A stretch of 64,000 bases of DNA. Origin: an uncultured Helicobacteraceae bacterium. GTDB taxonomy: Bacteria; Campylobacterota; Campylobacteria; Campylobacterales; Helicobacteraceae. Every line of letters begins with the position of its first letter. Within the stretch, counting starts at the first letter, position 1. The DNA is taken from positions 248,001 to 312,000 of the forward strand of contig CALUUD010000001.1 of the NCBI GenBank assembly GCA_944323885.1, read 5' to 3'. The position numbers and the translations under genes are program-made. This document shows, piece after piece, positions 9,418 to 17,812 of this stretch. The notes under the pieces are model-generated. The model was not told the DNA's origin and made no database searches. It worked only from the letters and a program-made list of their open reading frames with translations.

Positions 9418-11055
9418 TCAATCAAACCTAACTAAACTACCTTGTCTAAGCAATACTAGTTTACTCTGTATATTTCTTATTTTATTATTTTTTTCTTCAT
9501 ATGAAATATTTTTATCCAATTTTATAATTTGCATTTTTTTCATATATTTACTTACTATGAATAAACGAAGCTGATTTTCAAAATCATCTCCATTTAATAC
9601 GCAAATAGATTGATTAAGCATTATTCCTATCAAGCTCTTATCATCAATATTGCCTTGTATTAAACAGTCAAATTCTTTTTTATTAAATTCAAATGAATTA
9701 GAATCTATATATTCAAGACTAAAGTCAAGTAAATTCGGGTTTTCTAAAATTGATTTTATTATAATTTCTTCTACAATTTGAGTATTTGATTTTATATGAT
9801 TTATAGGCTTGGTATTTTTCTTATGCTTTATTTTTAATAAATAAGGAGAGATTTTTAGTCTATTTGCAATAAATAATCTATATTCATCTTGAAGTATAGG
9901 AGATAATGTTTTATAAAATTCCAAAATTTCAGTTAATGCTCTTTCTTTTTGAATAGGAATCTTTAAATCAAATTTGTTTGCAATACAATCAATAATAAAT
10001 TCTATAAATGGAATTGGATGATTTAGTAATTTTATTAATTCATCTTTTTTATTTTCCAATACCATATCAGCAGGATCTTTATTATCTTTAAATAATACTA
10101 CACCACCACTCTTATTAGATAAAAGCAATGAAGCCTTAAAAGCTGCATTAATACCTGCGCTATCACCATCATAACAAAGTAAAATATCCCCACCACTCTT
10201 TGATAATAATGGTATATGATCTTTTGTCAACGCTGTTCCAAGTGTAGCAACTGCATTGCCAAAACCAGCTTGTGAAAGCATAATAACATCAATATACCCC
10301 TCTGTAACTATTATCTTTTTATCTTTAAATATACTTTCTTTAGCAAAGTTGTATCCATACAAGATTCTAGATTTATTAAAAATTTTACTTTGTTGTGAAT
10401 TAATATATTTAGCTACATTGCCATTTAAAACTCTTCCACCAAAACCAACTATCTTGTTACTTGAAGAATATATAGGAAACATGATTCTTGAGTTAAATTT
10501 TGCAAAATAACCATAATTACCTTTACCTATTATTCCAATTTCTAGTAATTTATCAAATGGCATATGATTTTGATTTAAAAAATTAATAAAATCATTGCTT
10601 TCACCACTAAAACCAATAGAAAATTTCTCTATTGAATGATTTGTCACACCTCTATCATCAAGATATTTTAAAATATTTTTATTTGTGTTTAATTTTTTCT
10701 GATAATATTTAGCAATTTTATCTAGTAAATCTTCATAACTATCATCTCTATCATTTTTGGCATTTGTATAAGATAAAGTAAAATTATACATAGAGGCAAG
10801 CTGCTCTACTGCTTCATAAAATTCTACATTTTCTTTCTGCATTATGAAATTTATACTATCACCACCAACACCACAGCCATAACACTTAAAATATCCTTTA
10901 GCAGGACTTACAACAAAGCTTGGAGTTTTTTCATTATGAAATGGACAATTTGCTATATAATTAGCACCAGCACGACGAAGTTCAATATAATTAGATATAA
11001 CATCGACTATATTTATAATCTGTTTTAATTGATCTAAAGAGTTTTGTTCAATCAT
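9418..11055 (-). CDS. dnaG: DNA primase
   Basis: 545 residues. DnaG makes RNA primers on the lagging strand and binds DnaB helicase. The CHC2-type zinc finger CPFHNEKTPSF...CYGCGVGGD is at residues 38-66. The TOPRIM domain follows (KIIVTEGYIDVIMLSQAG, and LLCYDGDSAGINAA near residue 297, with the DxD metal site). The C-terminal helicase-binding region is short and poorly conserved. The start is the ATG at 11053-11055; a TTG directly before it is in frame but less likely. The hairpin at 11069-11101 separates it from the gene upstream. Confidence 0.96.
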   Translation of the reverse strand: MIEQNSLDQLKQIINIVDVISNYIELRRAGANYIANCPFHNEKTPSFVVSPAKGYFKCYGCGVGGDSINFIMQKENVEFYEAVEQLASMYNFTLSYTNAKNDRDDSYEDLLDKIAKYYQKKLNTNKNILKYLDDRGVTNHSIEKFSIGFSGESNDFINFLNQNHMPFDKLLEIGIIGKGNYGYFAKFNSRIMFPIYSSSNKIVGFGGRVLNGNVAKYINSQQSKIFNKSRILYGYNFAKESIFKDKKIIVTEGYIDVIMLSQAGFGNAVATLGTALTKDHIPLLSKSGGDILLCYDGDSAGINAAFKASLLLSNKSGGVVLFKDNKDPADMVLENKKDELIKLLNHPIPFIEFIIDCIANKFDLKIPIQKERALTEILEFYKTLSPILQDEYRLFIANRLKISPYLLKIKHKKNTKPINHIKSNTQIVEEIIIKSILENPNLLDFSLEYIDSNSFEFNKKEFDCLIQGNIDDKSLIGIMLNQSICVLNGDDFENQLRLFIVSKYMKKMQIIKLDKNISYEEKNNKIRNIQSKLVLLRQGSLVRFD

Positions 11056-11068
11056 CAATAAAATGAAG

Positions 11069-11101
11069 AAAAATAGATTCTATAAATTAGAATCTATTTT
11101 T
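11069..11101 (-). terminator. Intrinsic terminator after the large exported-protein gene
   Basis: A perfect 14-bp stem (AAAAATAGATTCTA with TAGAATCTATTTTT) and a 5-base loop. The T run at each side lets it work in either direction. It lies 7 bp after the stop of the minus-strand gene at 11108 and 14 bp before the dnaG start. The arms contain the heptamers AGATTCT/AGAATCT that recur across the window. Confidence 0.8.
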
Positions 11102-11107
11102 ATTGTT

Positions 11108-13456
11108 CTAGAAACCACCTGTCCTACTTCCACTTCTAGTATTCTTTCCTTTACCCATATCAACACCAAAATCTCTATTGTCATCTCTTATTTGACTATA
11201 TATTGTTACAAATGCACTCGTTCCATTTAATGCATTTTTATTAAAATAAGGATTATAGAGTAAAAATAATGGGAAACTATTTGGATCTACGCTTTGATTA
11301 ATTTTTACTTCATATTTTCCTGCAGATGCATTTTGATAACTTATAGTCTGCATACTATTTGAAAATTGACTCACATTATTTACACTTAAATTCCCTGTAG
11401 TGGTAATATTATTTGTTTTAATCCTACTTGCATTATGAGTGCCAAATGTAGAATCTTGCCACCAACCCTGTGAAGTTGTACTGCCCACATATTTTTGCAC
11501 ACCTGTAATTTGACCAACTCTATTTAAATCACAAGTTTGACAATAAAACTCATAATACACATTAGTAACTGGCATTCTTGAATAATCATCAGCATTATCT
11601 GAATCAATTGCATTTATTCTACCCCTTAATATGACAACATCATTTAACGCATTAAACAATGGGGTATATTGTGGATAAGCAGCATCATTTTTCTTTCCAG
11701 TAAAATACATAAGAGGTTTTACATCAGCACCCAAAAATGATGGCTCAGCAACCATTGATGGCTCCCAATCACCACCATTTGCTCTTTTAATACTTAATAC
11801 TCTGTTCAAATCAGCAATGGCAGTGCCATCAACATTTGATTTAAAATCTTTTGCATATATTGTGGTTGATGTAGAAGTTATATTTGGATTATTTGGATCA
11901 ATAAATACAATAGATACATCTTTGCCATTCAATTCTAATTCTGTATCTATTGCAGCACAACCATCTATAAAATTTTTTATAGGTTTATTTGTTGAATCTA
12001 CTGGTATTACTTTTAATATAGAAGTTCCTTCATTATCAGGAGAACTTCCTTGCCCATAATACAATACTTTAATATCTTGATTAGCATTATTTTTTAAAGT
12101 TACTTGAAAATTATTTGGAACAACCAAATACTTAAAAGTAAATTCAAATGTTGGTGGAAATGGACATTTGCCATTTCCTGTTCCATTACCAGAACATCCA
12201 CCTCTTGCTCTTTCTTGTTCAATAATATTATTCATATCTTGATCATTATAAGATACAGTAATTGTGCCTTTATATGCATCATCAAATACAATAGATGTAA
12301 CTTTGCCATTAAAAATTCCACTATTGATTCTAATATTGCTTCTGTCTGGCAATTTTGGTGCATCTACTTTACAGATACGATTACCAGAACCAGCATTAAG
12401 ACCTTCAACAACATTTTGCATTTGACCTTTTTGCTGCATTGATGTATTTACGCCACTATCTACACTGCCACTATTAGCATTGGCACTTCCAGATAAAAAT
12501 AAACCTATTTCTTCTCCTATTTTTACTACAGGAAGCAAACTTGTATCCAAACTTGATTTAATAGTGCTGCCATTGGAAGTACCATTTTTTCTATTGATTA
12601 CATAATCTTGTCCATTAGCATTTATTTTAAATTCAGCACTATAGCTAGCAGGAGCTACATAAAAAGGTAATTTTTGACCTTTGACTTCTTTGCTTGATTT
12701 GTATCCTGTGCATTCTACATAATATTGACCTGCTTTTGACAAGACACTACCATTTTCAAATATGAATGCACCACCTCCGCTCCAAAAGTCATACTTAGCT
12801 TCTTGCTCTAATACAACACCACTACCATAATAAACTTTGCATTTAGCACCATCCAAACCGGCACCTATGCCTCCTGAGCTATCTTTATGAAAAATTCTTA
12901 GTTTAATATTACTACCAGTAGTCTTGGTATAGATAACATTTGGAGGGAGACTACCTATTAAATTATTTTCTTCTACTATTAAATCCTTTAATTCTGGCTC
13001 AGGATCAGGATCTGGATCTGGAGTACCTCCTGGCCTTGATATATACCAACGAGTTCCGCACCTGCTACATACAATTGCTTCTTGTTGATATTGAGAAAGA
13101 TCATAACCATTAAGGCTTCCAGTTGGTGCATAGCAGGAATTCACTTGACACCAAAATCTAGCTGCGTTTTTTGTAGAATCTCCATCCTTAAGTTTTAATT
13201 TTGGGGTTTGACCACTAGGCAATAAATCAACATTATTAGTTATCCCATTACTGCGAGGATCTATGCAATTAATATAGCAACCTCCACTTTGCTGACACCA
13301 TCCTCTAGGATCGTTGTAGATTTTTCCCTCCTCATAAAACTTTGTTCCTGGAACTTTATTCTTTCCGTCACCATATCCAAAACAAACAAAATCCTGTCTA
13401 CCACTAGCAGCATTAGATATAGTAATAAATATAAAAATAAATAATAATAATCTCAT
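11108..13456 (-). CDS. Large exported Cys-containing protein, possibly MshQ-like surface/pilus protein
   Basis: 782 residues, not firmly recognised. The start is the ATG at 13454-13456: AGGAAGG stands 6 bases upstream and the signal peptide MRLLLFIFIFITISNAASG follows at once. The mature N-terminus (residues 20-145) is rich in Cys (about 10), including GWCQQSGGC and CSRCGTRW, then a DPDPDPEPE linker near residue 150. The rest is beta-rich with Gly/Asn/Ser stretches. Around residues 590-660 the layout (YFTGKK..., VILRGRINA, then a Tyr-rich strand with CQTC) loosely recalls the DUF6701 region of MSHA pilus protein MshQ. The tail ends GKGKNTRSGSRTGGF. It has its own upstream region and a strong terminator, so it is likely monocistronic. 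Confidence 0.65.
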   Translation of the reverse strand: MRLLLFIFIFITISNAASGRQDFVCFGYGDGKNKVPGTKFYEEGKIYNDPRGWCQQSGGCYINCIDPRSNGITNNVDLLPSGQTPKLKLKDGDSTKNAARFWCQVNSCYAPTGSLNGYDLSQYQQEAIVCSRCGTRWYISRPGGTPDPDPDPEPELKDLIVEENNLIGSLPPNVIYTKTTGSNIKLRIFHKDSSGGIGAGLDGAKCKVYYGSGVVLEQEAKYDFWSGGGAFIFENGSVLSKAGQYYVECTGYKSSKEVKGQKLPFYVAPASYSAEFKINANGQDYVINRKNGTSNGSTIKSSLDTSLLPVVKIGEEIGLFLSGSANANSGSVDSGVNTSMQQKGQMQNVVEGLNAGSGNRICKVDAPKLPDRSNIRINSGIFNGKVTSIVFDDAYKGTITVSYNDQDMNNIIEQERARGGCSGNGTGNGKCPFPPTFEFTFKYLVVPNNFQVTLKNNANQDIKVLYYGQGSSPDNEGTSILKVIPVDSTNKPIKNFIDGCAAIDTELELNGKDVSIVFIDPNNPNITSTSTTIYAKDFKSNVDGTAIADLNRVLSIKRANGGDWEPSMVAEPSFLGADVKPLMYFTGKKNDAAYPQYTPLFNALNDVVILRGRINAIDSDNADDYSRMPVTNVYYEFYCQTCDLNRVGQITGVQKYVGSTTSQGWWQDSTFGTHNASRIKTNNITTTGNLSVNNVSQFSNSMQTISYQNASAGKYEVKINQSVDPNSFPLFLLYNPYFNKNALNGTSAFVTIYSQIRDDNRDFGVDMGKGKNTRSGSRTGGF

Positions 13457-13645
13457 TGCAACCTTCCTAATTTTTTGCACAACTATGTTTAGATAATCAA
13501 GTAATATTTAAAGAAAACTACATATCGCTAAACCATAAAACTTATTATGATATAAGTAAATTAATTATAAACAAATTTAAAATAATAAAAACTTAAATAA
13601 TTCTATAATTTTAAGTTTAATTAAAATATAATTTAATTTTATTTT

Positions 13646-13722
13646 GTGCCCATAGCTCAGCTGAATAGAGCAACAGGTTGCGGTCCTGTAGGTCGGGGGT
13701 TTGAATCCCTCTGGGCATACCA
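13646..13722 (+). tRNA. tRNA-Arg, anticodon GCG
   Basis: A full cloverleaf can be drawn. The acceptor stem GTGCCCA pairs with TGGGCAT (one G-T end pair); the anticodon stem ACAGG/CCTGT (13673-13677 / 13685-13689) encloses loop TTGCGGT with anticodon GCG at 13680-13682; the T arm is GGGGG-TTTGAAT-CCCTC. Discriminator A and an encoded CCA finish the gene. It reads CGC and, by wobble, CGU codons. It stands alone, between the exported-protein gene and an outer-membrane protein gene of opposite direction. Confidence 0.95.
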
Positions 13723-13735
13723 TATAAGACTACTT

Positions 13736-14800
13736 TTATATTAAAAATTTAAATCCTAAATTAATATTAAAACTATTAACAGAACCTTTAAAACTTCCTA
13801 AATATAAGCCATTTAAAAATATAAATGATTTTTTTGTCATAGCAAAATTAGCACCTATAAGCAAACTTACATAATCTTTAACACTATTTGTAACATCTAA
13901 TAAATTTGGAATTGATTGAATCCCTGATATAGAATAATGCATAGTTGGGTTAAATCTATATTGATAACTAGGAAAAAAATATAATAAAACACTATTATAA
14001 TGCATACTAAATTCTACACCACCAAATGCACTTAAAGAAAGATAATTGTTAGTTGATATAGTGATTTCATTATTGCTTATATCATATTTTGGGCTATATA
14101 TTACATCTAATCCAATTAATGGCTTGATAAAATTATTATTACTAGTGTCTATTATAAATCCACCATTTATATTTCCAAAAATATAATTATGATTAAATAG
14201 CACATTATTAAACATACTAGAATTCATATGGTTTAAGCCGTAGTTAAAACCTGATGTTGCACTAAACTCAAATAAAGAACTTGAAAATTTTATTGATAAG
14301 CCAGATGAAATATTATTCTGCTTTATATTATTAATAGAATCTTTTGAATTAGTATTTATAAATGATGCAAATAAAGTAAATATTAAATAATCATTTGCAT
14401 TGATATTGTATATTGTATTTACATTATAACCTTGTGAATTTATAGAGTCTATTGTTGCATTAACATAACCTGCAAGCAAATAAAAGTCATCATAAACTTT
14501 ATCTTGAATTTTAATTTCTTGATTATTTAAATTTCTTATACCCCTCCTTGATTGTTCAGATAATAAAGGGCTTCGCCTATTTTGTAAATTTATTCTTGTT
14601 TGCTGTAATGTATTTGAATCACTATTAATATGATGTTTAATTTGTGATAAATATATATTTGACTTCAATGAATGCATTAATATAAAATCTAAAACACTGG
14701 TTGAATATAATACTTTAATATCACCTAAGGGATTAGAATTTTGTGCCCCAAGCAAAATGCTACAATACAATAAAATAAAATAAAATAATCTAGTTATCAC
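13736..14800 (-). CDS. Outer-membrane beta-barrel protein, Helicobacter type
   Basis: 354 residues from a GTG start. The GTG at 14798-14800 is preferred to the ATG 13 codons upstream because AAAAAAAGG stands 6 bases before it and the signal peptide VITRLFYFILLYCSILLGAQ follows directly. Residues 100-354 alternate in polarity (many YxFxLxA-type strands, Asn/Ser-rich turns) and the chain ends NLGFKFLI, as barrel proteins do. A Gln/Asn/Arg-rich helical part at residues 40-95 precedes the barrel. No specific family (Hop, Hof, Hom) was recognised. The TetR gene is divergent from it and may control it. A short pentanucleotide repeat lies in the signal peptide. Confidence 0.72.
   Translation of the reverse strand: MITRLFYFILLYCSILLGAQNSNPLGDIKVLYSTSVLDFILMHSLKSNIYLSQIKHHINSDSNTLQQTRINLQNRRSPLLSEQSRRGIRNLNNQEIKIQDKVYDDFYLLAGYVNATIDSINSQGYNVNTIYNINANDYLIFTLFASFINTNSKDSINNIKQNNISSGLSIKFSSSLFEFSATSGFNYGLNHMNSSMFNNVLFNHNYIFGNINGGFIIDTSNNNFIKPLIGLDVIYSPKYDISNNEITISTNNYLSLSAFGGVEFSMHYNSVLLYFFPSYQYRFNPTMHYSISGIQSIPNLLDVTNSVKDYVSLLIGANFAMTKKSFIFLNGLYLGSFKGSVNSFNINLGFKFLI
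14771..14788. repeat. Pentanucleotide repeat in the outer-membrane protein signal peptide
   Basis: Three full TAAAA units plus a partial one (TAA), inside codons 5-10 of the barrel protein at 13736-14800. A change of one unit would shift the frame in the signal peptide. Only 3.6 copies are present, so slippage may be rare. Confidence 0.5.
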
Positions 14801-14876
14801 TTCTAACCTTTTTTTGAATAAAATATTTTTGAGTATCAATTCTACAAAAATATTGCTTTAGAGCTTATCTATAGAA

Positions 14877-14900
14877 TAAAATGTAATATAATGTATTTTA
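14877..14900 (+). promoter_or_regulatory. Candidate TetR operator overlapping a -10 box
   Basis: TAAAAT and ATTTTA are inverted arms 12 bases apart, and two ATGTA units lie inside. A TATAAT at 14887-14892 sits at the centre, about 35 bp before the tetR start codon. A repressor bound here would block transcription of its own gene and could affect the divergent outer-membrane protein gene. The arms are AT-only, so chance is a real possibility. Confidence 0.4.
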
Positions 14901-14924
14901 TGTTTGAATATTTAAAAGGTATAT

Positions 14925-15530
14925 ATGAAAAAAGAAGAAATAATACAAAAAACAATAGAACTTATAAACAAAACAAAAAAAGATAAAATAGAAAATTTAA
15001 CACTAAATACAATCTTAAAGCATCTTGGAATTTCAAAAGGAAGCTTTTATTATCATTTTAAAAGCAAAGATGATTTACTATTTCAAGCAATAGACCCTCT
15101 CATCAAAAATCAAACTCAAGAATTTAAACAAAATATAAAAAAACTAAATAATCTGAAAGAGCAATTTTGTTTATTGTTTGAGCCATTTATAACAGAACCA
15201 AATAATGATAAATTAAAACACATTGAAAATTTTTATATCAATCTATTCTTTAAAGATTATACAAATCATACAAAGTTTCTAAATACAAAAAAACTATATA
15301 CAAAAATTAAAAATGACAGAAAATCACTTTTAATTCAAGCATTAAAATATAATGATATAAGAGTTGACAAAAAACTAACTACACTAATTGAATTTATTGA
15401 TATTACGATAATGTTTTATTGTTGGAGCAATAAAATCTTATACAAAAAACATACAAATAATGAAATTATGGACTTGATAGATATATTATGCAACTTAATA
15501 GATAAACAATATAAAAATAAAGCAAATTAA
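14925..15530 (+). CDS. TetR/AcrR-family transcriptional regulator
   Basis: 201 residues. The N-terminal helix-turn-helix is clear: LTLNTILKHLGISKGSFYYH at about residues 25-45, followed by the family's FKSKDDLLFQAI. The C-terminal ligand domain is Lys/Asn-rich and divergent, so the effector is unknown. AAAAGG precedes the ATG. It is divergent from the outer-membrane protein gene, the normal layout for a TetR repressor and its target, and a possible operator lies between. It ends 56 bp before ppk. Confidence 0.88.
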   Translation: MKKEEIIQKTIELINKTKKDKIENLTLNTILKHLGISKGSFYYHFKSKDDLLFQAIDPLIKNQTQEFKQNIKKLNNLKEQFCLLFEPFITEPNNDKLKHIENFYINLFFKDYTNHTKFLNTKKLYTKIKNDRKSLLIQALKYNDIRVDKKLTTLIEFIDITIMFYCWSNKILYKKHTNNEIMDLIDILCNLIDKQYKNKAN

Positions 15531-15586
15531 GATTTTTTTTTGATGTATAATTAAGATAGAGATCTTGATTAAAATAAGGATAGATT

Positions 15587-17674
15587 ATGAATGTAGAATC
15601 TAAGCTATTTTTCAATAGAGAGCTATCTTGGCTTGCATTTAATACTAGAGTTTTAAATGAAGCAAAAAATACAAAAATTCCATTATTAGAAAGATTAAAA
15701 TTTATAGCAATATATGGAACAAATTTAGATGAATTCTATATGGTTAGAGTTGCTGGACTAAAAAGACTTTATTTGGCAGGTATAGCAGAATATAGTGCTG
15801 ATAAATTAACACCATTGCAACAACTAAGTGAAATAAGAAAATATATTCATAATGAGCAATATCAATTGCACGATGTATTTAATGAAATAAGCAACGCATT
15901 AGTAAAAGAAAATTTAATATTTAAGAATTTTAATGAGCTAAATAATGAACAAAAAAAATATCTAAAAGACTTTTTTCATTCATCTTTATATCCTGTTATA
16001 GTGCCTATCATAGTAGATTCTACACATCCATTTCCACATCTTAATAACTTATCATTTGCTATGGCAATAAAACTAAAAGACACTACAAATAAAATCAAAT
16101 TTGGAATGGTTAGAATTTCTAGAATGCTGCCTAGATTTATAGAAGTTACAGAAGGCATATATATACCCATTGAGAATGTTGTTGGTGAATTTATCGGAGA
16201 GGTTTTTGAAGGTTGTGAAGTTATTTCATATACTCCATTTAGAATTACAAGAAATGCAGATATGGAGATAGAAGAAGAAGAAGCTGATGATTTTATGGAA
16301 ATTATGACAGAAGGATTAAAGGCTAGAAAAAAAGGGGAGATAGTTCGACTAGAAGTTGGGAAAAATAAAGATTCTAGTTTATTAGAATTCATTACAAGTC
16401 ATATAAAAATCCAAAGTGATGATATATATGAGTATTCTATACCTCTTAATTTAGGAACACTATGGCAAATAATTGGATCAAAGAAATTTGCACATCTAAC
16501 ATTACCCGTGTTTAATGCAAAAACATTACCTCCATTAAATGATAATGTAGACATATTTAATGCAATAGATAACAATGATATAGCTTTATTCCATCCATAT
16601 GAAAGTTTTGACCCTATAGTAAATTTTATATCTAGTGCAGCAAAAGATCCTGATGTATATGCTATAAGAATGACACTTTATAGAGCAGGAAAAAATTCTC
16701 CTATAATAAAAGCATTAAGTGAAGCAGCCGAAAACAATAAGCAAGTAACAGCCTTGGTTGAATTGAAAGCAAGATTTGATGAAGAAAATAATCTATATTG
16801 GGCAAAAGCATTAGAAACAGCTGGAGCACACGTAATATACGGAATACCAAGACTAAAAGTTCATGCAAAAATAGCATTAGTAATTAAAAAAGTTGGGAAT
16901 GAATTTAAAAAATATGTTCATTTATCAACAGGAAATTACAATCCAGCAACAGCAAAAATATATACAGATATTAGTTATTTTACTTCAAATGAAGGCATTG
17001 CAAATGATGCAGTCAAATTCTTTCATACATTATCAACAGGATATGCTCAACAATGCAAGCTAGATTCTATACTTATGGCTCCAATGCAAATAAAACCAAA
17101 AATTTTGGAATTAATAAATGAAGAAATAAAATATGGTAAAAATGGACATATTATTTTAAAGGCTAATTCCATTGTTGATGTAGATGTTATAGAAGCTCTA
17201 TATAGTGCAAGTAAAGCTGGTGTAAAAGTTGATATGATAATTAGAGGTATATGCTGCTTAAAACCAAAAGTATCAGGAATAAGCGAAAATATAAGAGTAA
17301 TTTCAATTATTGGAAAATACTTAGAACATGCTAGAATCTACTATTTTAAAAATAATAATCCGCAAATATATTTTGCAAGTGCAGACCTTATGCCTAGAAA
17401 CCTAGAAAAACGGGTTGAGATAATGACACCAATCACAAATAAAATAGTTGCAGATAAATTATTTGGAATATTAAAATTACAATTAGAAGATAACACGCAA
17501 GCACACGAACTACAAGAAGATGGCACTTACACAAAACTTATGCCAAATGATAATAAATTTACAAACTCTCAAGAAGCATATGAAAACTATATAAATGCTA
17601 TATTTAACAACTCCATAAAAGCAAAAGACACAAAGGCAGATAAACTTTTAAAACGAATGATAGGAGAAAGCTAA
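15587..17674 (+). CDS. ppk: Polyphosphate kinase 1
   Basis: 695 residues, standard PPK1 length. It makes inorganic polyphosphate from ATP. The N domain starts FFNRELSWLAFNTRVLNEA, then NLDEFYMVRVAGLKR. The autophosphorylated His lies in the segment RLKVHAKIALV near residue 425, followed by HLSTGNYNPATAKIYTDISY; a second conserved His is in LEHARIYYF near residue 582, followed by the MPRNLEKRVE block. The start has AAGGATAG upstream. Together with Pst it links phosphate uptake and storage, though the two loci are 40 kb apart. Confidence 0.97.
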   Translation: MNVESKLFFNRELSWLAFNTRVLNEAKNTKIPLLERLKFIAIYGTNLDEFYMVRVAGLKRLYLAGIAEYSADKLTPLQQLSEIRKYIHNEQYQLHDVFNEISNALVKENLIFKNFNELNNEQKKYLKDFFHSSLYPVIVPIIVDSTHPFPHLNNLSFAMAIKLKDTTNKIKFGMVRISRMLPRFIEVTEGIYIPIENVVGEFIGEVFEGCEVISYTPFRITRNADMEIEEEEADDFMEIMTEGLKARKKGEIVRLEVGKNKDSSLLEFITSHIKIQSDDIYEYSIPLNLGTLWQIIGSKKFAHLTLPVFNAKTLPPLNDNVDIFNAIDNNDIALFHPYESFDPIVNFISSAAKDPDVYAIRMTLYRAGKNSPIIKALSEAAENNKQVTALVELKARFDEENNLYWAKALETAGAHVIYGIPRLKVHAKIALVIKKVGNEFKKYVHLSTGNYNPATAKIYTDISYFTSNEGIANDAVKFFHTLSTGYAQQCKLDSILMAPMQIKPKILELINEEIKYGKNGHIILKANSIVDVDVIEALYSASKAGVKVDMIIRGICCLKPKVSGISENIRVISIIGKYLEHARIYYFKNNNPQIYFASADLMPRNLEKRVEIMTPITNKIVADKLFGILKLQLEDNTQAHELQEDGTYTKLMPNDNKFTNSQEAYENYINAIFNNSIKAKDTKADKLLKRMIGES

Positions 17675-17812
17675 AAACAATAAAAGCTTAATGTAATTAA
17701 TGAAAAGTAATAATATGATTTTATATAAATTTATATCTAAATAATATACAATTCGTTCTTTTTTAAAAAATTAGAAATAAAATTTAGTAAATATAAATCA
17801 AATGAGTCTTAA

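Noticed and set aside
13648-13722. tRNA beginning two bases later with acceptor GCCCATA
   Set aside because: Only the frame starting at 13646 pairs fully with the 3' acceptor strand and leaves discriminator A plus CCA.
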